Source: Asterias rubens (Eukaryota; Echinodermata; Asteroidea; Forcipulatida; Asteriidae). Taken from it: a stretch of 64,000 bases of DNA. Under the pieces are notes generated by a model that saw only the letters and a list, made by a program, of their open reading frames with translations, did not search any database and was not told where the DNA came from. The stretch spans positions 14,082,146 to 14,146,145 of the forward strand of contig NC_047076.1 in the NCBI RefSeq assembly GCF_902459465.1, read 5' to 3'. Position 1 is the first letter of the stretch; each line of letters starts with the position of its first letter. A program made the position numbers and the translations under genes. Below, piece after piece: positions 45,401-57,800 of the stretch.

Positions 45401-45956
45401 AGTGTTTTATGCACACCCTCATCTGCGATTCAGAGCCCCAATTAACATCCTTTTTCCATTCACTAAACAAATGCATGGAGTTATTCCAAGTATGACAGAT
45501 GATTATTCATTATTGCAAGCCACACATGCCACTATGCTAAGACACATGCAAGTATCAACAACAAAACTCAGTAAGAGTAAATCAAAAGGCCCTATTGCAT
45601 CAGGGGATATGCTGCTCTTTGTTATGAATTCAACTCTGTTCAATGAAGCTATTCCAAATCTAAGAAAATGTTTCTTGAAAGCTAAATGTATAAGTCCTCC
45701 TGGCTCAGTGTGGAGACTCAAGAAACCGAGTAAGAAGCTACATCTTCATCATTTTGACCTCTCGGCATTATCAACGATGATGTATAAGACGTATAATGAA
45801 AACTGGTCACCTTCAGATGATGTGAGACGAATGATGAAAAGATTGTACGTAGTTTTAGATGAAGGGGATCCTATTCATGAACTACCTTGGTCATTTCGTT
45901 GCAATCCACCCAAAGAAGAGTTCGATCCAGCCAAGATGTTACAAAAGAAATTATAA
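42464..45956 (+). CDS. DUF1647-family type II membrane protein, complete
   Basis: Function not established for this family; its layout resembles Golgi glycosyltransferase-like proteins, which is inference. Exons 42464-42557, 43196-43402, 43880-44070, 44704-44808 and 45378-45956 give 1176 nt, 391 aa plus stop, with all phases agreeing. Residues about 7-26 form a signal anchor (LTNLMICGIALFLFSATYIA) behind a short basic N-terminus. A linker rich in charged residues follows to about 95. Family core: IIIYDLGLQKRTLQR, LPLCNVEVRKFNF, LYPAHVRILRNNAWK and FYAHPHLRF. The first intron begins with GC (aaag then gcaagc). The ATG is 3 nt after an acceptor, so a non-coding exon precedes it; a likely donor is tgagg then gtaagt at 41322. 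Head to head with BLOC1S1. Confidence 0.9.
42712..43072. mobile_element. Family G MITE (aatttcatagagctg ends)
   Basis: Left caatttcatagagctgggcc, right agcagctctatgaaattggg. Inner part includes tgcttaagcag and its inverse. Lies in the first intron of the DUF1647 gene. Confidence 0.75.
43505..43855 (+). mobile_element. Family A MITE with rebuilt centre
   Basis: Outer parts are standard (aggcagtggccactattgg on the left; accaagtgagaagactggtc on the right). The centre contains an unrelated insert (about 43562-43690) and a perfect 40-bp palindrome at 43692-43773. Confidence 0.75.
43692..43773. repeat. Perfect 40-bp inverted repeat, 2-nt spacer
   Basis: Left arm 43692-43731 starts ttttagctcaattagtcatt; the right arm 43734-43773 is its exact inverse. 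Only aa lies between. Expected to fold as a long hairpin in the intron RNA of the DUF1647 gene. Confidence 0.93.
44110..44440 (-). mobile_element. tRNA-derived SINE (type 2)
   Basis: Minus strand: acgtgtcgtggtaatcaaac, then gtgggttcaagtcccagtcg (box B) and gcactaagtgccttgagtacc in the tail. Confidence 0.7.
44494..44634. mobile_element. 140-bp MITE with long terminal repeats
   Basis: Ends caatgggagactttcgggac and ggcaagtctgctgccaccca..tctcccattg; arms of about 45 bp enclose a 50-bp core. Lies in the DUF1647 gene intron just before the exon at 44704. Confidence 0.8.
44850..45276 (-). mobile_element. Family A MITE with duplicated end
   Basis: The 63-bp segment beginning cataaaggcactgattaaca occurs twice in direct order (44850 and 44913) before the element continues to taccaagtgtgtacagggcc. 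Confidence 0.75.
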
Positions 45957-46137
45957 CCGATATGTCTAAGATTCTGGCTGGAAATCTCGCTGTGTCACAA
46001 CAAACTTAAATATTATTACCTGCCACATATGCCTCATAAGTGTTTCTATAAATTAATATTCAATGATGTAGCAAATAACTGTTAGGATAATCACAAACTA
46101 TTGAAAGTTCATCAACCCCCAAACCTGTTAATTACCA

Positions 46138-46272
46138 GCCGTCGATTTCGCAAAACCCAAGGATAAATCCTAACTTAGGATGGGTTCAATGCGTCCTACG
46201 TATTTGGATAAGGAATTGAACCAGTCCAAAGATTAATCCCAAGTTAGGAAGAGTTTGGTGAAATCGACGGCA
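46138..46272. mobile_element. Family B MITE
   Basis: Arms ccgtcgatttcgcaaaaccc and gttggtgaaatcgacgg-like (right end ggtgaaatcgacggcagg); inner blocks cctaacttaggat and atcccaagttagga. Confidence 0.8.
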
Positions 46273-46279
46273 GGAGTAA

Positions 46280-47165
46280 AAACCATGTAACTACTGATAT
46301 ATTTTAATTTATTTACCAATTTCAAAGGACTGTAAATATATTTGAAATTTCAATTTTTTGTTCACATCTATCATTTCATAGCATAATATTCAATTTGTAT
46401 AATTAGACTGTACAATGTTAAATTACCAGGGAGCAAATTAAAACCCCACAGGTAACACTTGCACAGCTGCGAACTTGCAAACCCACCAAAGTGGTTGGGG
46501 GCTGTTAGGTTTTGATATGGACTTAATTTTTGGGATTTCAGTAGAATAGGAAAACATACCCAAAAAATGTTTGTTTGCATAAAGAAAGGACTTTATTTTT
46601 TAATATCACAATTTTCGTTTAAAGAAAAACACCATGCGCATAACCTAGACATTTAAAACTCTGCAAAGAACTACATGTATTTATATTTAAAAATGCACAA
46701 TTGAAGTTTATATTATGTTTCATCCAAATTAATTGTAAAAATAAAACATGGATGTCACAGAGATAATATATGCAAGGTAAATACTGTTATAAAAAATTTA
46801 GAACACTCTTTAGTAAAACTAGATTATTGCAAAAAGTACAATAAAAAATGGCGTATTGAAGACATAAACGGCTTTCTATGTGTGACACTTTGGAACATGT
46901 GACTGATGATGCTATGGAAAGTGCTATAGGGTAACAAATAATCAAAGGCAGGGCGGGGCTAAGGCGGGGCAGGCTAAAAGATTAATGACGGGGTAACATG
47001 ATTAAAAGCCGGGGGGAGGGGTAAAAGATTAATGGCGGGGTGACATGATCAAAGCGGGGCGGGGTAGCATGATTAAAAGCAGGGATGGGAAGACGATGGA
47101 GGCGAGGGGTGAGATTAGGGTGAGGGGAGACCAAATTGGATGGGTGCAGTTAAAGGTTTCTCTGG
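46280..47165. other. Intergenic or 3' UTR, no gene seen
   Basis: AT-rich to about 46900 with an AATAAA at 46740, then a G-rich degenerate repeat at 46945-47110 (ggcggggc, agattaatg, catgattaaaag), possibly a decayed minisatellite. Confidence 0.4.
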
Positions 47166-47166
47166 G

Positions 47167-47395
47167 GTGAACAGGGCCCAATTTCATGGAGCTGCTAAGC
47201 ACAAAATTTGCTTAGCGTGACATTTTTGCCTTGATAAAAACAGGACTACCAACCAAATTTCCACTTGATTAGCTGAATACCAGTAAAAAGCAAGATGCAA
47301 CAAATGGAAATTTGGTTGGTAATCCTGTTTTTATCAAGGCAGAAAGTTAATGCTAAGCAAATGTTTCTGCTTAGCAGCTCTATGAAATTTGACCC
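47167..47395. mobile_element. Family G MITE
   Basis: gggcccaatttcatggagct and cttagcagctctatgaaatt at the ends; inner pair aaatttccacttgatt / caaatggaaatttggttg. Confidence 0.75.
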
Positions 47396-47399
47396 AGGT

Positions 47400-48480
47400 G
47401 CACAAATAGATGGTAGATGTGTACAAACAGTAGATTTGGGAGGGGGGGGGGGCTTGTAACAACCATAACAAGAAACAAAGAGTCTTTTCTTGATATCTAG
47501 CTTGATATCTGGGCATCACCCATTACAATAGTACTCTCGGTCAAACAATATCCGTAATTGGTTAAAACTAGGCCTGGGCGACTAGTGAAAATTACTACTC
47601 CACTAGTTGCACCTCAAATAGTCAGGACTACGGCACTACTTGTGACTATAGTAAAATTCAAGCTGAAAGGGTTGTGTCACTGATGTCTGATTGTGTTTTG
47701 TAAGTGAATAGTCGTGAGCAACACAATTAGTTCACCAACAGGTAGTCGCGACTATTATTTTGGAAGTCACGATTAATGGAGTAGTTGAAAAACTAATTGC
47801 GACTCAACTAAGCAATCAATAGTCGCGACTATGACACTAGTCGCCCCGGCCTAGTTGAAACATCAATTTAGTTTGCCACAATCTGTTGCTAAAGGTGCCA
47901 AATGCAATCAAAATTCTATAAGACGGAATTTAAATAAATACACAAAATTGTTAAACATAAAAAGATAATATAGTACAAAAGTCAAACATGTGTTACACAT
48001 GTACTTTATAATAACTAGTACTGCAGGCATCAAAAGGCAGAACGTTAGTACGGATCATTTACAAAAATGCTGTTACGATTTCTACAAATACAGTTGGCTC
48101 TATCGCTATCAGTGCTTTCCTTACTGTTAGTACTGCCAGTGCTATATCAATACAAAGAAGTTTCAACTATTATTTAGTCTGTTATGTTTTCACAAAGTAG
48201 TGTCTTTATCATGACCAATATATTAATGCAAAAAAACTTGTATGTATTGATTGTATCATTCAATACTATATCAATGTTATATCAGTGCAATAACAATGCT
48301 ATATCAATACTATATCAATGCTATCTCACTGCTATATCAGTTCTATGTACGTGCTATACCACAGCTATATCACTGCTACATCAATATACCATTTTAAAGA
48401 TAAGATAAGTACTATAACAGAACATACCTAGTACTCTAATAATAGCTTTGTACCATCAGAATTACAATAATATTAGTTAG
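47400..48480. other. No gene seen; degenerate short repeats
   Basis: 47570-47850 has repeated actagtcgcgact-like blocks in both orientations (probable decayed palindrome). 48095-48395 has irregular copies of a 10-12-bp motif of the type gctatatcaat. Confidence 0.4.
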
Positions 48481-48482
48481 TA

Positions 48483-48660
48483 GTATCTTTGCAAGGGTCG
48501 TGGGTTCCAATCCCACCCGAGTAACATGCAGGTGATATTTTTTTCACAGGACTTGGGAAAGTACTGAGTATACAGTGCTAACACACATCGGTGTATGGGT
48601 AAAAACCAAAAATTAATATTCTTTATCCTCGATGCAAATTTAACATCTATTATAGTAGTA
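48483..48660 (+). mobile_element. tRNA-derived SINE (type 1), 5'-truncated
   Basis: gcaagggtcgtgggttccaa then the shared body gagtatacagtgctaacaca. Confidence 0.7.
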
Positions 48661-48890
48661 TCTTGTTAATCCTATTTACAAATTAAAGTAACACTGATAA
48701 AAATAAAACAGTTTGAGTTGTTATTGACTGAAACACATTGGAAGCATCAAAACCATTTCACTAGAATTCTCACTACCATTAACACTGATGGAAGGCATTG
48801 TTTCATTTGATAACTACAGGCAACATCAATGTCAACATGATATCGGAACCATATATAAAACATCTACAATGGCAAAGGTAGTGGGTTTAA

Positions 48891-49243
48891 AGCCAGTGGA
48901 CACTATTGGTAATTGTCAAAGACCGGTCTTCTCACTTGGTGTATCTCAACATATGCATAAAATAACAAAACCTGTGAAAATTTGAGCTCAATAGGACGTC
49001 GAAGTTACGAGATAATAAAGCAAGAAAATTTACCTTGTCAGGTGAAGTTGTGTGCGTTCAGATGCTTCATTTCGAGACCTCAAATCTAATTCTGAGGTCT
49101 AGAAATCAACTTACTTCTTTCTTGAAAACTACAATACTTGAGAGGGAGCCGTTTCTCACAATGTTTTATACTATCAACAGCTCTCCATTACTTGTTTACA
49201 AGTAAGTTGTTATGCTAGTAATTACCAATAGTGTCCAGTGCCT
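48891..49243 (-). mobile_element. Family A MITE in a second tRNA-like T loop
   Basis: 353 bp, TTAA at 48887-48890 and 49244-49247. The host reads gcaaaggtagtgggtttaa before and atccaaacc after, which closes up to a box-B-like gtgggttTAAatcc of a type 1 SINE. Confidence 0.8.
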
Positions 49244-49289
49244 TTAAATCCAAACCAAATAATACACATGGGATGCTGAGAATAGAGCA

Positions 49290-49975
49290 GTAAGACACAT
49301 GATGTACAGGTATAAACCAGGGTCTGATTGTGCATCAAATTGGGCTTACAATGGCAAAACAACTTAACACACATGATGTACGGGTATAAACCAGGGTCTG
49401 ATTGTGCATCAAATTGGGTATAAACCAGGGTCTGATTGTGCATCAAATTGGGCTTACAATGGCAAAACAACTTAACACACATGATGTACGGGTATAAACC
49501 AGGGTCTGATTGTGCATCAAATTGGGTATAAACCAGGGTCTGATTGTGCATCAAATTGGGTATAAACCAGGGTCTGATTGTGCATCAAATTGGGTATAAA
49601 CCAGGGTCTGATTGTGCATCAAATTGGGTATAAACCAGGGTCTGATTGTGCATCAAATTGGGTATAAACCAGGGTCTGATTGTGCATCAAATTGGGTATA
49701 AACCAGGGTCTGATTGTGCATCAAATTGGGCTTACAATGGCAAAACAACTTAACACACATGATGTACGGGTATAAACCAGGGTCTGATTGTGCATCAAAT
49801 TGGGCTTACAATGGCAAAACAACTTAACACACATGATGTACGGGTATAAACCAGGGTCTGATTGTGCATCAAATTGGGCTTACAATGGCAAAACAACTTA
49901 ACACACATGATGTACGGGTATAAACCAGGGTCTGATTGTGCATCAAATTGGGCTTACAATGGCAAAACAACTTTA
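49290..49975. repeat. Mosaic minisatellite of 34-bp and 74-bp units
   Basis: The short unit is gggtataaaccagggtctga plus ttgtgcatcaaatt (34 bp). The long unit adds a 40-bp piece, gggcttacaatggcaaaaca and acttaacacacatgatgtac. Order by eye: long, short, long, a run of about six short, then four long. Copies are nearly identical. Confidence 0.93.
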
Positions 49976-49979
49976 CGCA

Positions 49980-50850
49980 TACCCAACTATACCCATTAAA
50001 CTTGGTACTTTACAACATTATCAAAAACTGATAATCTAAACTACAAATTGCATTATTACTTGCTTGCTGTTTTCAGTAATCGTTGTTTTGCACAGTTTCG
50101 CATAATACCAAAGACAAACGAATAATCAAAAAAGCTATGAATTATTCATTAACACGTAATAAACACAGAGACGATTGCATAATTATAAGTGAATTGAAGT
50201 AGAAATTTCATTCAAATTCACCATTTGTTATCTTCAGAAATTCTGATGATTAACCTTCACTGAAAAAAACTAACTGAAGTTTTTAGAATTTGAGAATGAT
50301 TAAAATCAATTCCTCCAGTCACATTGAATAACCCTTTGGTGCACAAATTAATTTTAAAAAAAACAACATGTGCAACCCTGTTTTTCTCAAAATTGTTCAA
50401 TAGCACCCTCTGTTGAACATCACACCAAACGAAAGCTCAATAATCTCTCTACACAACCAAATGAAGGCGGTATATATATGGGGGTTGTAACTTTGAAGTT
50501 ATGACTGTTTATAAAAGTCCAATTTGATGTGTTTTTGGTGGTCACTAGCGACTGCCATGTGCACCAAAGGATTAATGCCACATTGACACAGATACATGTC
50601 ATGGTCCAATGTGCTATAATGCTGAAATCTTTAAAGCAACAAAAATAGTTACAACAAACAAGTGGATCTAATAATCAACAAAAACATGTCCCTTTTTTAT
50701 CATTGAAGTGGCATTTCTTTAAGGTTGAATTTCCTTTCAAGTTCATGACACATCTCGTCCTACACATCCGACAAAGTTTGGTCATGAACAGAAATAAACA
50801 TCAAGAATACTAAAATAAATAACACACAGGTGACCACAACATTTCAAACT
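49980..50850. other. No gene seen; probable 3' flank of the integrin gene
   Basis: AT-rich, no repeat family recognised and no supported exon. Part may be 3' UTR of the integrin gene, whose stop is at 51127. Confidence 0.3.
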
Positions 50851-50852
50851 AA

Positions 50853-51104
50853 GGGTGCGTTCGATTAGCTTTCCAGGGTGAAACCCGCAGTGCTCAATCA
50901 GGTGAGCCCCTGACAAGAGCTAAACGAATGACCACTCACCGCTCTTGTAGTGACGTCATGCACCTGGGGCCAGCCCCCAAGTGACCCACTCCACAAGCAG
51001 GGTACTTGGGGCTGACCCGGGCGAGCCCCTGGAATGACGTCAAAGCTATTTGAACGTACCGGGTGTAGACCGGGGTCGACCAAGGGAAGCTAATCGAACC
51101 CACA
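50853..51104. mobile_element. Family E MITE
   Basis: Ends gggtgcgttcgattagcttt and aagctaatcgaacccac; inner gtgacgtcatgcacctgggg. Lies directly after the integrin stop codon on its strand, so it would be in the 3' UTR. Confidence 0.8.
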
Positions 51105-51126
51105 CATAGATACTTGTGTAGAGTAT

Positions 51127-51748
51127 TTATGTGAAGTATTTCTCATCGTAGTAAGCAGTCTTTTCAGTAGCTGCGTTACCACCAGCAGTCTTCTGTGTAA
51201 CTGTTGCATACTTGTATCCCATGGTCTTCCTCTCAAAGAATCCACACTACAGAAACAAAACAGAACAACAACAATGTCATTTGATAAGAATTCATCACTG
51301 CTACATTGAAAAGAGTAGAAGAACAGAAGATAAAAGAGAAAAATGAAGAACAAGAATAGAAAATATTATACAGAAATGTAAAATATTTCTGTATAATATT
51401 ATACAGAAATATAACACATTTCTGTATAATATTCTATTGTTTCATGCACACTGCATAATAGAACTCAGCCAAAAGCACTTTGATTCTGTCCTGACCTGAT
51501 AAGGTCAAAGCAGACAAAGGTCACCAAAAACACAAACCAAACGTTCATGGTATCACCAATGCTAAAAGACACACACATTAAATTTGTGATATTGTTCGTG
51601 TTTACATGTAGTGTGTTACTGGAATGATGATTTTTGTTTAACTAACAACTGGAATGACATTCAAGAAGATATCTAGAACACATCATGGAATCTATGGATT
51701 AAAACTTCTATTTCTGAAACTGTGGATATCAAGCAATGACACGATTCT

Positions 51749-51789
<41 letters not shown>

Positions 51790-51790
51790 C

Positions 51791-51845
<55 letters not shown>

Positions 51846-54800
51846 CTAATTGATTCTTCTTCTTTCTTTCTAGTGCAGCCTTCATAATGAAAGATTATAA
51901 TCGTTGTCCCTGCCGTTGCTCCTGACCAATAGGAATGAAGAAACTGTCTTATAAGCACAGATGCAAGCTTGCGTGTCACGCCCATGTTTCAACACTTTTT
52001 ACTGGTCATAAGCAAAGGTTTATTTATACACACCCACATGACGCGGTCTCCACCAATAGGAATAGCGAAACTGTCTGAGGTATTTATGAATAGTTTTTAT
52101 AACAACACACAGGATCTACAGCTTTACGTCCCATCCGAAGGATGAAGCAGTGGAACCCATACTCCCTTTAATAGGTCAGAGCTTGAGTTCGATAGCGGTG
52201 CTTTTAACCGCTCGGCCACGATTGATTGATTGATTGATTGAACCACTCTATACAACATTTAGTGCAGTAAATACAGGCATCATTAAGCATCATCTTAAGT
52301 AGCTTTTTTGTATCTGCCTTATGGCACAGAACAATCACCCTAATTCGTGCAGAGCAACTTCATGAATAAGCTTTTCCACAACATTTTGAATATTTTGTCA
52401 AATATCAAGGAGTAGTCAGACATGCTGCTACTTCTGTTGTCAGGGAAACTATACAATAGAGACCAAACAAGGCAGGGCAAACCTGATTTTGCTTTATGTT
52501 CACAAACCTAACCTAAACAGAACATCTTTTAAACTCAAACATGTATTGTTGTGTAGAAAAAGAAAACAAAATATTGTGGGAAGAAAGAATAATTTAATGT
52601 GTAACTTTTTTAACCTCCATTTACCAATAAAGAATAATAGAAAAATTATTGAAAACAAGAAAACCAGAAGACAATTCATTCCAAATCAGAACCGCTAAAA
52701 GAAACTCATGCTAATAGATTGAAAACACTTAAGATGCTAAGACCTTCATTACAAGATCGTCAAAAGAACAGGTCCTCAAAGAAATCACATGAGAGAGATT
52801 TGTAACAGTCACTGTAAACAACATTACCCATACTAAAACCTAACAACAGTATTTATGGTAAAGATAAATATAAACATTTTGTTGGCGGTAACACCATGTG
52901 TGTATCTACTTGCCAAGAAAAGTTTCTTCTTAAATTGTCTTTCTTTATTCTACTATCGTAGATTTATCGGATGTTCGCGAGATTTTTCAGTTCTGAAAAG
53001 AACCGTCCTGCATTTTTAACTATTACCCGGGCAAAGGTGTAGTATAAAGTTTTACAATACCTCATACATATTCATGACCGAGAGTCAAGTTGTCATTGGT
53101 CCATTCATCACCACGTGCCAGGTGTTAATTACAAAGCGCACACGTGAGTATTCAGGCAAGTGGTAAATGCGCATGACAAGTAATAGTTCCCTGGGAGCTA
53201 TTCTACTAGTCAGGCGCACTACCATTGCGCGACGTCATCTCCGGGTTCTATTGATCGGGGAGCTAATATCGACTAGTCACCCTCTCAAACCATGTTATGT
53301 TTGTATATGATCTTCCAGTACGCAATAATCCACCAATCAGATGCTCGAACTGGAGGGTGGTATAAAAACCTTTAACCTACTTCCATTTTATAAAATTGCA
53401 CAGTGCATATTAGGAGTGTCAATGCGCCACGCTCCGCATTCTAAACTTTGTGCACGAAATAGCGTTCTGAAATTTTAAACTTTGCGCGCTGCACGTGAGA
53501 CTGGAAGATAAATTCGATATAACATGGAAGATCTGGGCTGCAGAAGTACTATATTTGTCAGTATTCCACTCGCGCTTGAGAGATAACTTCTAATAATAAA
53601 ACAAGATATTATCTCCAAGCTATCAGTCTCATTCGTGGGAAGACATCGTTCAATGTCCTGTCAAAAAACAGGTTTAGTTGTTAACGTGAGACGGGAGTCT
53701 ATCCTCACTCACCAAAACATCTGTTTCAGAATTAAAAGACTAGTGAACCTTTCAAATCTATCATTGGATTCATCAGTTTCAGTTTGTATAAAGCAAAACA
53801 CAAATTAGTAAAATGTGCGAATCCAAACAAGTTTAAACAAAAACAAGAATATGGTGTGCAGCAGTGGAGTTTCAAACCAATCGTAAAGCAAATATCAAGG
53901 CATAAATCAATGTGCAATTCCACACTATCATGGGTTAGTTACATAACATTGTCACTATTTATGGTAGTTTATGGTAGTTTATTTAGTACGCACTGGGCCA
54001 CCCGATCTTGTTCCTGGTCGACGGAAAAATCCAACCTGGACGCATGCACATGGAGCATTGAAAATAAAAAAAGATATAGGGTAAATAAAAGGATACTGGC
54101 ATTAGTTATTCAGCAATTACAATTATTATCACATTACATCAGGGGAATGTGATTTTAAAGCCATTTACACTTTTGGTAAACAGTATTGTCCAAAGGCCCA
54201 CACTTTGTGTATCACAACTTATATATGAAATAACAAACCTGTGAAAATTTAGGCTCAATCGGTCATCCGAGTCGGGAGAAAATAACGGGAAAACCCACCC
54301 TTCTTTCCGCATGTTTCGCCGTATCATGACATTGTCTTTAAAATAAATCCGTAGTTCTCGATGTCGACAATTGATAATTGTTTTAATGTTTTCTCAAAAA
54401 GTAAAGCATTTCATGGAATAATATTTCAAGAGAAGTCTTTCACCATTGCCTTCTGTAAACCCTGTAAGTAAGTTGTAAATCTGCGAACTTTTTTGTTTGT
54501 TTCTGTTCCGAAAGTGTATAATGGCTTTAAACAATTTATGGGAAACAACTTCTAGAAGACATTTTGGATACAAAAGGCAATTTATAGATGTAGAATCAGT
54601 GGATTTCTTGTTATATTAATGGATTGGAGTTACATTATGCAAAGAAGCCTATAATCAGTCAATTAATTCAATACATCATTCTTATGCTGCTCTCACACTG
54701 TGGCCAATATTCTTGTGAATATGAATATTTGAATTTTGCAGTGAATTCGCCAAAAAAAATGCGATTGGATAGTGAGTATTTTCATCTCGGTCACCCCTCG

Positions 54801-57800
54801 GTCATCCCTCGACCTCTCCTTACCAATATCTCACAAATATATTACAAATGCTTACCAAAGCTTGCCAATGTTTGTCGATGCCTTATGAATAGCTAACGAC
54901 TGTTGCCAATGTTGCAAATGAGCTAACGACTGTTGCCAATGTTACAAATGAGCTAACGACTGTTGCCAATGTTGCAAATGAGCTAACGCACGCTTTACCA
55001 ATGTTGCAAATGAGCTAACGCACGCTTTACCAATGTTGCAAATGAGCTAACGCACGCTTTACCAATGTTGCAAATGTCACAATATTCACTGAAATTTAGG
55101 GGGCGCTTCCTAAATTGACCAATCTTCCTAAGGAGGTGGAGAATTTGTTACCAACGCTTACGAAGACATGGGGAATGCTGCGAAGTTTGAGCAATTGTCA
55201 AATATTTCGGTTGGTAAGCACATTCGCTAGCATATCCGCCAGTGTGAGAGCAGCATAAACCACAGGGACCCATTGGTTACTACATTAAAGAGGGAAGGTT
55301 TACTAAAATTAAAAAGGGAAGAATTACTAATACTTAATAAGGAATGGTTACTACCGGTACTACATTCTAACTAAAGTCTGTTAAAGACAATGGACACTAT
55401 TGGTAATTGCTAAAGACCAGTCTTCTCACTTGGTGTATCTCAACATATACACTAAATAACAAACCTGGGAAAATTTGAGCTCAATTGGTCGTCGAAGAAG
55501 CGAGATAATAATGAAAGAATAAACACCTTTGTCACATGAAGTTTTGACCACAAAATCTAAATCTAAGGTCTGGAAATCAAATTCGTGGAAACTTAATTCT
55601 TTCTCAAAAACTTTGTCACTTCAGAGGGAGCTGTTTCTCACAATGTTTTATACTATCAACCTCTCCCCTCTACTCGTTACCAAGTAAGGTTTTATGCTAA
55701 TAATTATTTTGAGTAATTACCAATAGCGTCCATTGTCATTAATACTCATATTACCAAGACAACCTCAATTAAAACTTGTTACTTGGCAAAGGCTAAAGAA
55801 GGAAAATATTGCACAACAGGCCAGCTGTAGTATTTACTAGTGAGCACAAAGAATTTTGTGTAAATAATGTTTAGTTAGGGTAAAAAATATATATTCAAAA
55901 TCAGTATTAAAGAATAAACACCCTTGTCACATGAAGTTGTGTGCTTTCAGATGTTTGCTTTTTCTAAAGTGATTATCCTCGGTGTAAATAAATGTTGATT
56001 AATTGAATTGAATTGAACGACCAAAAATTGCATAAAGAGCAAAACAGCATTACTTCATTGACTCTTTTCCTTTTTCCTACACTCTGATAACTTGAACAAT
56101 GCCATTTTCACAAGAAAATTTTCACATAGAGGCCTTGACTCCCATAAATGGCAGACCGTGTTAGTCGACGAGGTAAAAGGAAAACCGTGCAACTTCGAGG
56201 CATGTTTGTGTGGATCATTGTATTCTACTTTTACAACATCTTTCTACCCATATGCATTTTATAAAAAACGGTTACAACACTTTTCAAAGACCAACTCGAC
56301 CGATCCAAGGCAACGTGTTCCTTTAAGATTTTTCAACGGATATGCCTTTTGCTAAATGAAAATGGCCTTGCTTCCTCTACTTTTGACCGCGTGAGGGCGC
56401 TCTCAGTCACATCCGGGGATATATTCATTCATACCCAAAACATTTTTTAATGACTGGTCCACAAACATCTAATCCATCACAGACAATAAGAGTTTTAAAG
56501 GAGCCGTTGTACTCCACCTCTAAAGCAAATTTAAAATACGGCGAAACAAAAGTGACAGAACGCCTATTAACCTGTGCAGGGTGAATCGCGTATACCTTTA
56601 GGTGATAAAACAAAATATTTATAGCACCCTCGCAGTAAAAAATATGGCGCATTGATTAAGAAATCTCAGGCTTGACACATAAAAAACATGAGAACATATA
56701 CGAGCTCATTTGAAAGCTTTTACCCCCCCTCCCGAACAAAATTGAATTAAATAAAATAATCTGCAGTCCCATGAAATGTTCAAAACAACTTTCGCATGAC
56801 TAGATTTATCATTTCTGTAACCATAGATATAGATTGTTATAAGTAAAGTTTTACTAAATTTTTTAATTATGTAACTTTTCTCCTCCCATTTAGAGCCAAC
56901 AGTACATCTCCGTTTTTTGTAAGATTGAAGGCCATTTTAATTATTAATGTGATGTTTTGATCCAAATTTTTGATATGTAACTGTTCATGTTATTCTGCTG
57001 CTGGCATTGAATAAATGTTTAATAAACCATTGAATAATAATTTAAATAATAAAAAAAAAAAAATTAAAATAATATGACTTACCTTCCATAGTAAAATAAT
57101 GAGAATAATAAGAATGATGATACCAACTAAGACAGCCACCAGAATGATCCACCAAGCTAAGGGTTCTGGTGGAGGTAGGGTCACACTACTAGGCTTAACT
57201 TCCATTGTCAACTGTAATAATACAAGGTCAATAAAAATACAACAATAGTCAGGATATGCAACAGGATATGCAACAGTTTTCCCAGAAAGGTTTTATGCTA
57301 TCAATTATTTTGAGTATTTACCAATAGACCTTATGCATTGACGTCATCCAGCCGCCATCTTAGAGGAAAAATGGTGACGAAACAATCAAGACGCACAGAT
57401 TTGTACGCGCGGCGCACAGTATTGGCCAATGAACAACCTCCTTTTAACCTCTAGGTGAGGGTGACCTACTGAAATGACGTCATATGCATAAGGTCTGTAG
57501 TGTCCACTGCCTTTAAGACATGAATTCATTACAAGATCATGCTGCTCGTGTAACAATGTCTGAATTCATGTGACAGACCGTTACTGACCAACCTACTGAC
57601 CTTCCATACAACATCTCATAACTTGCGCTCCTGTTCGTACAAGTCTGCATTATTCATTCCTAGAAGCAAACACAGTTGGGGTTACCGCGCCTTTTCTGTT
57701 TCGGCCCTCAGCATATGAAACAGTCTTCCTAACAACATAAGACAATCCTCTACAATACAGACTTTTAAGACGTCACTCAAATCTCACCTATTTACAAGAG

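Noticed and set aside
51673-51985. Poly-(INQS) frames on the minus strand
   Set aside because: Translation of a tetranucleotide repeat.
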